DNA of 60,000 nucleotides from Chrysomallon squamiferum (GCA_012295275.1 CM022665.1:34741522-34801521); one strand, 5' to 3'; shown: positions 43,129 through 56,168, numbered from the stretch's first letter. Notes: generated from the sequence alone by a model not told the origin. Numbers and translations are program-made.

Positions 43129-43999
43129 TATAAATAAATATAATATAATGTAAAAATAATTTTATCTCATAATTTATTACTGTTATTATTATTGTTTTTT
43201 ATTATTATTATTAAATTTATTATTATTATTATCTGCAGTGACACATTCCATTTAAACTCATTAAATTAAGAAAACACTGAACATTATTGTTTTCTGACAC
43301 TAATTCAACTTCACCTTGAGTAAACCATCACTAGCATTTCAGAAATTAAGACAATACAACAATTCAATCTCATCAAATTTGTCAAAATGAAAACATTTTT
43401 ACATCTGTGCACCTGAAACAAAAAACTGACATCATTCAAGGCCCTTCTGAACCAACACAGTCATAATTCTGGAAGATTACAGAATCAATCTTATGCAACA
43501 CAGCAACACATTGTCTAAGCCATTTTCTGTTCCACTCTGTGTACTATGATTAGTAGTCAAAGGTTTTGCTACATAACTTTTAAAGTACACATGAAACATT
43601 CTTGCTGTTAATTGAAAAACATAATGTAGTGGGAATTTTCTTTGGATACAAAACTGCTAATGATAGAACACATAAAATGATTTAGTTTTTTCATCAGAAT
43701 AAAATAAAAATAACAACAACAACAACAATAATTATTATTATTAAAAAAATAAAAAAAAATAAAACTAAAATAAACCTTATAAAAGCCATATAAGAATGTT
43801 TGAAATTTTATTGTCAACAGCAGTGTCTTAAAACAGGTTAATCTAAAAAAAAAAAATAAAAAAAAAATAAAACACCACCAGACTGCTTACCACTGCAATT
43901 TTCAAATGAAACACTTCTCTTTCGTTCTTCTGCAATCATATCATCATCCATCTGTGTTATAACAACAGCATTTATGTTAGCTTCATTTTCTGTGTTCAT
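8001..43999 (-). CDS. Rho guanine-nucleotide exchange factor, DH domain without PH, ARHGEF33-like
   Basis: Coding exons from 5' to 3' on the minus strand: 43999-43891 (within exon 44030-43891), 34704-34646, 24163-24032, 22817-22734, 22668-22627, 22138-21993, 21395-21283, 20886-20741, 20380-20281, 19541-19273, 19034-18927, 18249-18169, 17763-17630, 17255-17118, 16672-14990 and 8397-8001. All phases join, giving 3741 nt and 1246 residues. The ATG at 43999 was chosen because the upstream exon has an in-frame TGA. Residues about 57-100 and 129-190 look like coiled coil. The DH domain spans about 315-500, with CR1 around EAVQAIIDSEKEYVGKLW and the CR3 helix LLTAPIRRIPRYSLLLQ. DH domains load GTP onto Rho GTPases. 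No PH domain follows; instead there is a roughly 740-residue Ser/Asn-rich tail with a basic patch (LKHFFGKKK, about 1106-1114) and a second near the C terminus (RKKKSPLFFLFR). Coiled coil plus lone DH resembles ARHGEF33, but orthology is not proven. Confidence 0.8.
8580..11345. mobile_element. DNA transposon with TTAA target duplication and long inverted arms (Kolobok- or piggyBac-like), defective
   Basis: The element lies in the last intron of the RhoGEF gene. It is bounded by TTAA at 8576-8579 and 11346-11349. The termini are inverted: the left begins GGGTCATTCCATGTC, and the right reads GGGTCATTCCGTGTC on the opposite strand. The inverted arms are long and unequal, about 8580-9198 and 10899-11345. 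The left arm contains roughly 150 bases (about 8690-8840) that the right arm lacks. A block of about 60 bases is repeated in the right part (10841-10902 and 11043-11104). TTAA duplication is known for the piggyBac and Kolobok superfamilies. The GGG terminus does not match the CCC start usual for piggyBac, which favours Kolobok. The core holds a broken minus-strand coding region. The superfamily is inference; the element boundaries are seen directly. Confidence 0.85.
9170..9920 (-). pseudogene. Decayed transposase-like gene inside the TTAA element
   Basis: Three minus-strand open stretches in different frames follow one another. The stretch 9920-9639 carries a Cys/His-rich segment (CCDPLNRH then PGDKLCCVC) that looks like a zinc-binding N-terminal domain. 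The stretch 9831-9514 is acidic and low in complexity. The stretch 9514-9251 contains a helix-rich segment around QERVQIL and TIERTMNEFETTNYL, plausibly a helix-turn-helix. After an in-frame TGA the reading continues sensibly (KDGEKVKHQKHLVLSNL) into the left arm. The order resembles proteins of repeated, poorly described invertebrate DNA transposons, a resemblance from memory that was not searched. No catalytic DDE-type region is visible, so the copy has at least one frameshift, one stop and a lost C-terminal half. It cannot encode a working transposase. Confidence 0.55.
11350..13176. other. RhoGEF last intron, middle part
   Basis: This is AT-rich intron with homopolymer runs (poly-T near 11863-11882 and 12681-12705) and an (AAAT)n tract at about 12571-12604. 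The word GAGTTATCTCCCTT at about 12376-12389 resembles a short motif scattered through mollusc genomes. No exon is seen. Confidence 0.5.
12571..12604. repeat. (AAAT)n microsatellite
   Basis: About eight uninterrupted AAAT/AATA units lie in the last RhoGEF intron. Confidence 0.9.
13177..14037. mobile_element. MITE-like non-autonomous DNA transposon with TA target duplication
   Basis: Perfect 17-bp terminal inverted repeats (CCGTATATACTTGTGTA) bound an 861-bp element flanked by TA on both sides (13175-13176 and 14038-14039). Related subterminal words of the form GACTTATACA(C/T)A(A/G)G occur near 13239, 13942 and 13998 in one orientation, with a complementary relative at the left end. The interior is clearly richer in G+C than the surrounding intron, especially 13681-13780. 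It has no transposase-length reading frame, so it must have moved using another element's enzyme. TA duplication suits the Tc1/mariner group, but the family is not established. It lies about 950 bp downstream (in gene sense) of the exon ending at 14990. Confidence 0.8.
14040..14989. other. RhoGEF last intron, 5' part
   Basis: AT-rich intron with a (TTA)n tract at about 14516-14546. The donor GTAAGT begins at 14989 on the minus strand. Nothing else is seen. Confidence 0.5.
18433..18745 (+). pseudogene. Inverted, decayed copy of RhoGEF coding exon 20741-20886 with its upstream intron
   Basis: The plus strand here reads like the minus strand of about 21050-20788. It contains about 200 bases of intron including the (GT)n tract, the acceptor TGTACTGTCTAG and then the exon sequence. 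The copy keeps GNAVDSGIEDGVTASACKCLS in sense before diverging. It loses similarity at about 18745, and a TGA follows at about 18757. It lies in the intron between exons 19034-18927 and 18249-18169 of the same gene, in opposite orientation, so it is antisense to the host transcript. Identity is very high in the intron and first half of the exon, so the event looks fairly recent. It has no coding role in this orientation that I can see. Confidence 0.85.
18766..18796. repeat. (TTTTA)n microsatellite
   Basis: About six ATTTT units sit immediately beyond the right end of the inverted exon copy. This may mark the breakpoint region. Confidence 0.8.
24360..24760. repeat. Degenerate minisatellite, unit about 55-65 bp
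   Basis: Five or six diverged units share the words CTACTAG(C/T)AAAATG, GTTxAGCAT, CTTCCTTCA and CCAAGACAG. They can be followed from about 24367, 24436, 24489, 24543, 24598 and more weakly about 24727. The units differ in length and by many substitutions, so the array is old. Confidence 0.6.
27205..27346. repeat. Direct duplication of about 44 bp, 96 bp apart
   Basis: The words GAAATAACCTAGTACACC and ACACAACAGACCA, then ATCCATTTTAC, occur at about 27206-27250 and again at about 27302-27346 with one or two differences. A CA-rich spacer lies between them. Confidence 0.85.
32022..32350 (-). other. G+C-richer island with overlapping minus-strand frames, unidentified
   Basis: About 330 bases stand out from the flanking intron by their higher G+C, balanced codon-like composition and few homopolymers. 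On the minus strand a frame ending at 32019 reads through about 70 codons and includes FVMLEPLDNFPVRRMMMAKR. A second frame (32349-32158) overlaps it. The pattern suggests a broken retrocopy or transposon-derived coding fragment of another gene. I do not recognise the protein. No flanking target duplication or poly-A tail was identified. Confidence 0.35.
36285..36440. repeat. Imperfect (AGT/AAT/GGT)n trinucleotide patch
   Basis: Long run of AGT- and AAT-type units ending in (GGT)5. Leucine- and histidine-rich frames across it are by-products of the repeat. Confidence 0.8.
37060..37108. repeat. (AAT)n microsatellite
   Basis: About 16 AAT units lie in the RhoGEF intron. Confidence 0.9.
39095..39311 (-). 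other. Possible terminal exon of a small single-pass membrane protein
   Basis: An acceptor-like sequence (TTATTTTGTTCAG on the minus strand, ending at 39312) is followed by a frame of 72 codons to a stop at 39095-39097. The frame begins with a strongly hydrophobic stretch (IACEITVIIIILCLILLFCY), then HCQCF. It continues as a polar, Lys/Thr/Glu-containing tail ending in AFEDLNA. That arrangement suits a transmembrane helix with a short cytoplasmic tail. There is no in-frame ATG at the start, so it would need an upstream exon, and none was found. It sits in a RhoGEF intron on the same strand. Chance in AT-rich DNA is a serious alternative. Confidence 0.25.
42838..42874. repeat. Poly-A run of 37 bases
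   Basis: Uninterrupted A tract in the RhoGEF intron. No retroposed sequence was recognised directly upstream. Confidence 0.9.
43076..43125. repeat. (AAT)n microsatellite
   Basis: About 16 AAT units, flanked by further TTA/AAT-rich sequence to about 43230. Confidence 0.9.
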
Positions 44000-46900
44000 T
44001 TCTCCATTAGTTTTTCCCTTCTTGGGAAACCTGCAAAAATAAAATGTCACAGTTCCATTTTGTTTCATCACATTTTTGCATATGCCCATTTCAGCAGACT
44101 TAATTCCTGACAGCCTGAACATGGATGAAAAATGAAATGGATTTACGATTCAACACACAGTAAGATGTTTAGAAGTTTTCTTATCTTTAGAAAACAGCAT
44201 TCCATTTCCAAAAGTTCAACAAACAGCTCATGTATCCTGCCGCAGATTGGTTAAGTCAAAAATCCCAATTATTTTTAAACACACAAGTATATATATAAAA
44301 AAATTAAAATGTGTATTCCTCTTATGAACAAGATGATAGTTTGGCTACTGAATGTATACTGTTACAAGTGGTAAAGCTATTTGTCTGTTCACTGTTTTTG
44401 GCAGCAGTCATAACTAAATCTATGTAATAATCAGGACTGTTCTATTAAAGGAAGACATGTCTGGGAGTGATTGGATCGTTTTTCAAGAACATTGTATGAG
44501 GTAAACCATTTAGTCTAACAGCAGCAGCTGTAACACAAATTACATACAGGTTAGCTACAGCCAGGAAAAAAGTTGAAAAGAAACCAACAAAAAAATATAT
44601 ATATTTCTTGGAACACCACAGTCTTTATCTGTGAAGAAAAGATAACAGTTACTGAGGGCAGACAAGGAATGGCCTGCATCTGTTACCTACTAGATGTATT
44701 AAGAGTGTGGCTTTGATAATCATGGTATTATTATGTAAAAGTTAAATGCCAAGAGAAGAAATATAACAAGTGTCCACCCACTTTCTCATGCTATCCAGAT
44801 ATATTCACATTTTTCTGCTATCATTTTTCTCTTAGCATTTCCACATATGTTGCTTCTGTCTGTGAATTTCTCAATCATATTACCTGCATGCCTTCTTGCC
44901 TAAATGTTGTCTTTTACTATTAAGCCTGCCAACAACTGTGAGCACATATATACTTTAGCAACATACCTAAGGTTCAAGTACAATATCATGGCACACTGAC
45001 CTGAAACTTTGAATCTAGAGTCAGAATTTTCCGAGATAAACTTGGTATCTTTATAGCCAGAACACATACACCATAGAGCTCAGTTTTTATACTTACTGCT
45101 AGTTAGAATATGGTTATGCTTGCTATAATCAACTTGTATTTCTATAAGTGTTAGATATTAAAAAAAGAAATCAAACTAATCAGTGACATTTTAATTATTA
45201 CATGTGACAATATGGAAAGTAGTGTGTGGAAGCTTTATTAAATATATATGTGAATTGTTTAGATGATTTCATTGATTATCTGACATCGTACTGACAGTTA
45301 GTATGAATATTTATTCTTTGTAAATAATAATAATAATACAGATAATTAAATAATCATAAATTATTTACATAGCTCAAATATTCACATGAACAAATTACAA
45401 AGCAATATTAGTGATTAAAAGTGCTTGTAAAGGGGTAAAATGGTTTTCATATGTTTTCTAATAGTATTATTACACTGTCATAATGTGGTGTTAATGATTT
45501 TAGGTTACTCAAAAGAACAGAGAATTATGTTTAGAAAATTCATTCCTACAGCCACATGTAAACTGTAACTTGATAATTATTAATTTTTTACCAATATATT
45601 CTGGCAGTCATGATATGAATAATTACTTTTATCTTTTCATTTGCTAAAAAACCCCAGTACTATCTTTTCTTAACTTATATAATATGGCATTAAATATTAT
45701 AATTATTTTTAGTAGTAGGAATAGAATAGCATAGCACATAAAAGAAGCTCAGTAGTAGTTAGATTAGTAAAAGCAGTACCATCAACTGCAGTAGTAGTAA
45801 AAACAATAGTAGCACAGTCGTAGTTATAGCATTTGAAGTTAGTACTTTCTATATTTATTTTTATATCTTATTAATATTATGTTTCCATTAAGTTCCCAAT
45901 CACAATGCTTCAAATTACCATAGCAAAACAAGATTAAAAAAAACAGCCCAGCCCCTCCCAGTGATAAAATAAACCAGGAATATCCAGTGTGTCTATCTGT
46001 CACTTGTGCATACCTTTTAAGTCTCTGGTCTAAGTTACAAATCACAAAGACATGACTATCTTTTTATTTATCATTATACATAGCCCCAGGCTCTGATTTC
46101 CACAATACATGAACTAGTCTCTGTTTACCACCATACATGGCTCCAGTTTTATTTACCACTATATATATGAGAATTTAGGCTGTTGACAATGTGGGCAGAT
46201 GACCAAGTTAATCTGTTATTTGTATCTGCGTGATACCAGATCAAACTTGTGTTACTGAGTTTGCTGGTCAACTATTCAGTCTGTTGTTATATTGAATAAA
46301 GTACTTACATGATATTTATCAAATAGCAAAATAGAAATGTAATTTCTTACACTGGTTCACATTACAGATAATTAAAAATATTTCTTAATCACACACATAA
46401 TTATATATAAAACATTCTGTCCATAATAAATATATTTAACTCATTTTAACCTCAGTTAAGTCATAAACACACACATACATATATACAGACAGAAGAAGAG
46501 AGCCAGACAAAACAAAAGAAGCAAAGAGAAGTAGAGAGAGAGATATAGTAACATACATTTTCATCAATAATAAAAAAATATCTGTATTACATTAAATTCA
46601 CTGATTTTTTTTATATCAGAAACATTACTCTTTTCAAAACAAGCTAGTAGAATTAATTCTATTGTAACAGTGTTTTTATTTTGGTGTTTTTTAACAGTAT
46701 TATTACATAACGTTGTTTTAAACAGTTTTAAGTGTCTACATATATAATCTATAACAATACATCAACACCTCAAAGATTTGAAGACCACTTCGGCACAAAA
46801 GCCAACCAACTTCCAAAAATGTTTAGACTGTGCACTTGACCTAAAACAAATCAAACTTTTATTTAATAATTTACTTATTCTGAAATGCATGATGTCTTTG

Positions 46901-47186
46901 TCACTGAAATTAATAGGTCTAAAAAAATGTGTTCAAATAGCCCCCATAGAGGCTACATGTCAAATGTTGTAAAACACTGATCTGTAAGTTAAGCTGGGGA
47001 ATAATGATGCATTTAACATGGAAAATAAATATATTTTAAGTTTTGGAATATGCTCACTAACTCTATTCCTAAAAAAACTGAATACCAAAATCAATTCTGC
47101 CTGACATTCCATTATTTTACAGGAATAATTAGTTATCTGCACACTTCTCTTTAAAATCTGTATTTTACCTTCTAAAATACTATAAA

Positions 47187-47232
47187 GAATGAATGAATGA
47201 ATGTTTAATGACACCACAGCACAAAACATAAA
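47187..47232 (+). mobile_element. Fragment of a mollusc-type interspersed repeat
   Basis: (GAAT)4 is followed by GTTTAATGACACC and ACAGCACAAAA. This closely resembles the head of a repeat I recall as widespread in mollusc genomes (GAATGAATG, then TTTAACGACACCCCAGCAC). Only about 46 bases are recognisable. Identity is from memory. Confidence 0.4.
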
Positions 47233-48525
47233 TAAACTAGCGGGTACCATTCTAAGTTCCTAATAATGTAAGAATGAAAAACTAGTAAAATAGATCAGTT
47301 TAATAATTAAATTATAATGATCAAAAAATGTTTCAAATAATATTACATTTTACAGATCCAAAATGTTAAGAAACTCACATACAACAGTTTTGCTGGTCTT
47401 ATGGTCCTAAAGGTGACTGTCACAACAGCTTTCTAGAATGTAGCATGTATTTGTTACTGCACAACACAAACATAACACAACATTCAGTGCAGCTATGTGT
47501 TTGTCAGTTTATACAATCAAACAAAATACACATTGTTATTTTCTTAAATTATTTGTTGTAAAGAAAAACAGACTGAAGAAATGATCTTGAATGATGATCA
47601 TTATGATATAGTAAGTAGGGATAGCCAAAAGGTTTGCATGTGTATGTGTTTATGTAAAATATATTTTCTACACATCCTAAATGAATATGTATTAAGTTTT
47701 ACATGCACTTAAAGAACTGATTTTGCTGAATTATGCAATAAAACATAGAACATTTGTCAAGAAAGTTTCAAACAAAAATAAAAATTAAAACCCCACAAAA
47801 CAAAACCTATATTCTTTCTCTCTCTCGCATGCATGCTTACACATACACACTTCAGTCTGAACTGTGTCAAGTGATTTAGAGAAAAATAAAAATGTGGCCT
47901 TATTTGTTGTAGGTAGTCTGAGAATACAGTTGCCTGAAGCAAGTTTGATTCTACTCACAAATTTTAAGTCAAAATTCAAATATTAGTAACTAGTAAATAT
48001 ATCTTTTTGACTTCAGCAATAATTTTTGCACATTATTTAAAATTATTAAAATCTAATATATAACAAATCTGAATTAATCTTCTTTTTGTAATATCTGTGA
48101 TTGAAAAGGAGCTGTGGAGTAACAGTGTATTTACCAAGTGTGTGTGTGTGTGTGTGTGTGTGCATGCATGTATTACAGTTTTAAATACTGCCAGCTTTTG
48201 GTATCTGTTGAGATTTTAAAATAATTTAAATAACACATAAAAAGTAATAAAAGAAACTTCCCCCACCCCAGTATTAAACTTATTTAAATATCTTTTATTT
48301 CCTTTAAACAAGTCAGGATTTAAAAAATAATAATAATAATAATTAACAATTAAATTGTAATTTAAAAATTAATAATTTACAGTAATTGATACAGTATAAA
48401 TCAAATAATTTGTCTTTGAAAATTAACATAGACTTTTAAGCTTGGGCTTACATTTAGTTGTTCTAATAATAACTATGTATGGGGACAAAGAATGCATCAT
48501 TTGTTTTATATTTATTGTTATTAAT

Positions 48526-48527
<2 letters not shown>

Positions 48528-48581
<54 letters not shown>
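48528..48581. repeat. (GA)n microsatellite
   Basis: About 27 uninterrupted GA units, roughly 400-500 bp downstream (in gene sense) of the RhoGEF first exon. The RERERE frame across it is an artefact. Confidence 0.95.
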
Positions 48582-48584
<3 letters not shown>

Positions 48585-48761
48585 CGATTTTAATAAATGT
48601 GGTATTTTACACTTCGTACATAACGATTTTAATACGCAGCTGATAAATGATCTTTTTGAACATTTTAATAAATCACTAACATTGTTTAAAAATCATCGAC
48701 AAACTATTTGCGTCATCGATAGGGCTTTGTGACAGTTCGAATAAAAACACGATTTATTTAA

Positions 48762-48820
<59 letters not shown>

Positions 48821-48952
48821 CAACATAAAATTAAAATTAAAAATGAATAACGCCGACTGTCAATCACTCAGTGTATCGGGGAAAAATTAATTTAAAATAA
48901 TCAACGTAAGAAAAGAAAGAAAGAAAAAAAAGTAATAATAATCACGGTTTAC

Positions 48953-49105
48953 CTTTGAAATATTCAGTAATGCCCCAAAGTTTTATCATCTATCTGATAA
49001 AACATATAATTGCTGTGACAGTCGTGGATACTGAAGTATAAAGCTAAACCATGAACAACTATGAAACAATCTTTTTTGTATACTAGCGGCAACAGCTGTA
49101 GTATG
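48953..49105 (-). other. Probable non-coding first exon of the RhoGEF gene
   Basis: On the minus strand the sequence ending TTTCAAAG is followed by the donor GTAAAC (48952-48947). Joined to the next exon (44030), the frame that continues into the protein meets an in-frame TGA 15 bases before the junction (…TGA ATA TTT CAA AG). The exon would therefore be 5' untranslated. The 5' end is not determined; it is placed just downstream of the TCTCGCGAGA element. Confidence 0.5.
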
Positions 49106-49115
49106 TCTCGCGAGA
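49106..49115 (-). promoter_or_regulatory. TCTCGCGAGA promoter element
   Basis: A perfect palindromic TCTCGCGAGA lies in a small patch that is clearly richer in CpG than its surroundings (49085-49155, also containing CGAGGGAGC and CGCCACCGGCC). In vertebrates this decamer marks TATA-less housekeeping promoters and is bound by BANP. Here it sits directly upstream of a good donor site on the minus strand, which is where the RhoGEF promoter is expected. XPD ends on the same strand 2 kb away, so a shared bidirectional promoter is not indicated. Confidence 0.6.
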
Positions 49116-49155
49116 ACATTCGAGGGAGCATTTTGTATTTTATCGCCACCGGCCT

Positions 49156-51133
49156 AATTTAGTTTGTTAGATCTTCTGGCATTCTATAATCATTAAACAC
49201 GGAATAATGTTTTTATTTTATTTTATTATTTGTTTATTATAATTTATTTTTTATATTTTTAATTTATCAATGAATAATCAAATAGAATTAGAAGCATTAC
49301 ATTTCTTTTCTTATATTTATATTTTATTAAAATAAATAAAAATAAAATGTCTGTAGCTTCAAGTGCAACTGGTGTAAATGTAAAATATATTTTCAGTATA
49401 CAAGATAATGTACTTAATAAACTTTGTACTGAATTATTTATTAACTGTCACTGCAAGTAATTATATACAATTTTGTTCAAAAAAATTAAATGCATAAATT
49501 CTACATTGTTCAAATGATCTTTCTGGGTCATTGTTTTAATGTTGATGAAAGTAATGTTGAATTATCATTTAGTTTTATTTATTTATTTACTGTCTTTGGT
49601 TAATGTAATTAAATATACCTCAAATGAATACTTATTAGAATTACATTATAGCATGAACTTGGTAAACATAATCTTTATCATGTTGGAAACCGCAAATAAT
49701 AAAAATAATAATAAGTAAAGAAAAATAAACAGTCAACTGGTTTTATAAGTATAGATTTTTTACTTTTTAAAACTGCAATCCATCATCATCAATATTATTA
49801 ATGTTATTATAAAAAGTTAGTAAAATATTTTGTTTCATTTAAATTGTTTTTCTTTTTTAAAAACAAAATGAAAACAAATTAAAATCATGATTGCCATAGC
49901 ATTTTATCTTTCATTTCTAGAAATTTACTTAACAAACCCAGATAATGGAGAATAATAAATCTTGGTTTTCTGGTTTTTCATTTCAGTTATCATATGTTAA
50001 CCTTTCTGACAAGCTGCTGAAAAACTGTTCAATAAATGTAAATTTTGTTTGGTTCTTTTTTTGGAAATGAAGAACAATATTAAATATCATTCTAAATAAA
50101 ACAGACATCTAAGTCATAAATCCAGTGTTATAAAATGACTGCATTACAAGAAAAAGAGACATAAGTTATGAGAGTTAGACACAGAGAAAAAGACAGATAT
50201 ATCTAAAACAATATCAGAAACAGATAAAGAAAGAAAGTTTAACAACAAAATTTGAAATTTACCAAACTTTTATTAACATGTTACAGACCTAAGATTATCT
50301 GTTCAATATGAGTTACGAATGTATAAAAGTATAACATGTCAGTGGTTCAATTATATAATAATTAGTTTTTCTTTTTGTTGTTAATAAACATGGGAATCAT
50401 CTGAGTCATGTAAAAGCAATGAGGTTAATGTTGTGATCTTTGTTTTGTACATTGGTGGTATTTGTTACAGTGGTAGTATTTCTAAGGGTGGTTGTTGTTT
50501 TTTGATACAAACAGCTAAATTTCAGTAACTATTTTCTTTAAACAAAATTTCAACTTCTTAACTTATTATTTCAATAATCCATTTTCTTTTCTTTTTTGAA
50601 AAACATTTTAAAGCAATTGTAAAGGGAGATAAATCTTGTTTCAGGGTACTCATGTTTCTACATCTGTGGCTTTATAATACAGTTTCAGTTTTCTGATGGA
50701 AAAAAATTGTTCTGACAAATGCAATAAATTCCAATATGCTGCTCTGTAAACCAGAATTCCAATATAACACATAAACCAAAGATCCAAGGTGTAAACCAGA
50801 GGTCCAGTGTGCTGGTATGTGGTTCCATAGTTCTAATGCACCAAAATGTGTTACACAGATCTAGTATCTTGTGGTATCTTATACTGTAATTCTAAAATAT
50901 TCAACAAAATTTAATAATCAGAAATGTAAAACTTAGTTGTAATATTCTTAGATGTAGAGTAAAGTTCCAGTATTATTTGATATATTTCTTAATTCAAAAC
51001 TACAATTCCAGTAACTCTCTTTTCTCATCTTGTATCACTTTCAAAATAAGTTTATTATCCTTGCTCCAATTATATGAATGTGGAGAACGTTTCTGAAATC
51101 TTTCAGTATTCTTTGGTTTAGAATTTTCCTATT
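49156..51133. other. Intergenic region between RhoGEF promoter and XPD stop codon
   Basis: AT-rich DNA expected to hold the XPD 3' untranslated region at its right end. GGGAGATAA near 50624-50632 resembles a motif scattered in mollusc repeats. No exon or RNA gene is seen. Confidence 0.45.
51051..51056 (-). terminator. Candidate XPD poly(A) signal
   Basis: Minus-strand AATAAA lies about 80 bases after the XPD stop codon and is followed by a GT-containing stretch. It is the nearest such hexamer, but chance is possible in this composition. Confidence 0.35.
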
Positions 51134-54663
<3,530 letters not shown>

Positions 54664-56020
54664 CTGAAAATATTTAAATAAATATACAAATTATATTACA
54701 ATTTTCAGTTTTGTAACAAACTTCCCGATTTACCAAAAATAGTAAATAATATTAATAATAAAAATAGTAACAATTAATAAAGAAAGAAAGAAAAATAATA
54801 TAAAAAGAAAAATGATTTGTATTTGTATCTTTTTATTTGTAAATTACTTGACTTAATTAGTCTAGGATTTTATTAATTTATTGGATCACTTGTTTATATA
54901 TTATGCATAACCGAATGCAAGTAATGCCTACATCATAAACCAGCTTTCTTCCATCATAAACACTCACACAAGTTCATCCATGTCTACCACAAATAATTAA
55001 TACTAGAATGTGGGAAGATAGTGTTTTAATAGGTGAGTGGAAATTTATTCCATTTGTTACCTTAAGTGTAAATGTATTTTGAATGGAATTATTATATTAT
55101 ATAAGAATTACAAGTCACTGTACACACTATAGTGCTATTTTAAAAATATACAAAACTTATTACTCGTGTTTATCATTTTATTATTATCTTTCACTGATGC
55201 TCTGGGAAATTTTTATAGGTAATTCCATAACCAGTTTATCTTTTTCTTCTTGAATAAATCCCACTGTCTACTGTTATCATTACTATTTGTGTCATGTATA
55301 TTTTACTTGTCTCTATACATGCATGCTACCATGTGTATCAATAAAAATATAATGTACTAATAAATCACAACAAAAAATCTTTGCTAATTATTACTATCAC
55401 TTGTTTGATACAACAGCTTAATGAGCTGCTTTAAAACTAGTAGATACTAGGTTCTCATCCCAGTACTGAAACCTACAGAAGACTGCAGTTTTCTAACACT
55501 GTCTACAGCAAACCCATTTTGTATAACTCCTGAATTGTGTAACTAACCCATATAGTGGATGTATACATACCATTTACAAATTCTGTAAGTAAGTTTTGCA
55601 GCTGTATTGAATTAAGAGACAGAAAAACAAAATAATAATAATAATAATAAGTAAATGAATATATAAATAAAATAAAAATTAGTAATAATATAATGAAAGT
55701 GAGTTATTATAAAATATCTATCACAAAAATAATTAAAAAGATTAATTTATGAAAAACAAATAAAAAAATAAAAATCTTATTCATCAGCATTTGTGATACA
55801 TGAAAAATCTGCAGCTAAACAAAACTTTTGCAGGCTCCTGCTCAATCAAGTGTGACACAAAACAAAAGCCAGATTATAATAAATCACAGATTCTATTTTT
55901 AGACAAATTACCTCATGCTAAAGGTATTTTCCACTTGAAGGGTACTGACTTGTGACAGTGGCAGTGCAATATGCATGATGGCAGTGTCAAGCAGAAAGCA
56001 TGGACTAATGTCACTTTAAC
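54664..56020. other. XPD intron or intergenic space left of the homeobox promoter
   Basis: No XPD exon is found here on the minus strand. The stretch is AT-rich with short AAT and GAAA tracts, apart from the homeobox exon fragment at 54909-55000. Confidence 0.5.
54909..55000 (+). pseudogene. Duplicated 3' fragment of the TALE homeobox gene inside XPD intron
   Basis: Bases 54909-54959 are identical to 59950-60000, the last 51 bases of the window, which are coding sequence of the homeobox gene (PNASNAYIINQLSSI). Beyond the part that can be compared, the copy stays open in the same frame and stops at TAA 54998-55000 after about 14 more residues. This may therefore be the C-terminal end of the homeobox protein. 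Similarity to the left stops sharply at 54908, in the middle of the source exon. It lacks the homeodomain and a start, so it is a fragment and not a gene. An assembly artefact is an alternative. Confidence 0.6.
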
Positions 56021-56024
56021 TGGA

Positions 56025-56088
56025 GGGTGGGGCTTACACTGACCAATCAGACAGCTCCATTTTAGTTGGCATGGTGGCAGTATATAAA
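56025..56088 (+). promoter_or_regulatory. Compact promoter of the homeobox gene: GC/CACCC box, CCAAT box, TATA box
   Basis: GGGTGGGGC (56025-56033), CCAAT (56043-56047) and TATATAAA (56081-56088) are spaced as in a classical RNA polymerase II promoter. This predicts a start near 56110-56120, about 75 bases before the ATG at 56191. TALE-type words TGACAG/CTGTCA occur at 55953-55958, 56093-56098 and 56122-56127. Confidence 0.65.
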
Positions 56089-56141
56089 CAGGTGACAGGT
56101 GTTTTGTCATTTACAACAGCCCTGTCAGGTAAAAAAATTAG

Positions 56142-56168
56142 ATGGTGTTTGATAATTATAAAAATTAA
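56142..56168 (+). other. Short upstream open reading frame in homeobox 5' UTR
   Basis: ATG at 56142 (A-G-ATG-G context) opens eight codons and stops at TAA 56166-56168, 22 bases before the main ATG. It would be inside the transcript if the TATA box at 56081 is used, and could reduce translation of the main frame. Confidence 0.4.

Larger units (their letters stand above)
34705..43890. other. Large RhoGEF intron (about 9.2 kb)
   Basis: AT-rich intron with an imperfect AGT/GGT trinucleotide patch (about 36285-36440), (AAT)n tracts (37060-37108 and 43076-43125), CA-rich stretches near 37463-37524 and a 37-base poly-A run (42838-42874). One possible small exon is described at 39095-39311. Nothing else with coding character is seen. 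Confidence 0.5.
44031..48952. other. First RhoGEF intron (about 4.9 kb)
   Basis: This intron lies between the probable non-coding first exon and the exon with the start codon. It contains CA/GT-rich patches (48139-48163), the repeat fragment at 47187-47232, a (GA)n tract (48528-48581) and a poly-A tract (about 48766-48794). No coding exon is recognised. Confidence 0.45.

Noticed and set aside
48442-48732. 96-residue frame with Arg-Glu repeats
   Set aside because: The centre is a pure (GA)n tract, and no splice or homologue evidence supports the flanks.
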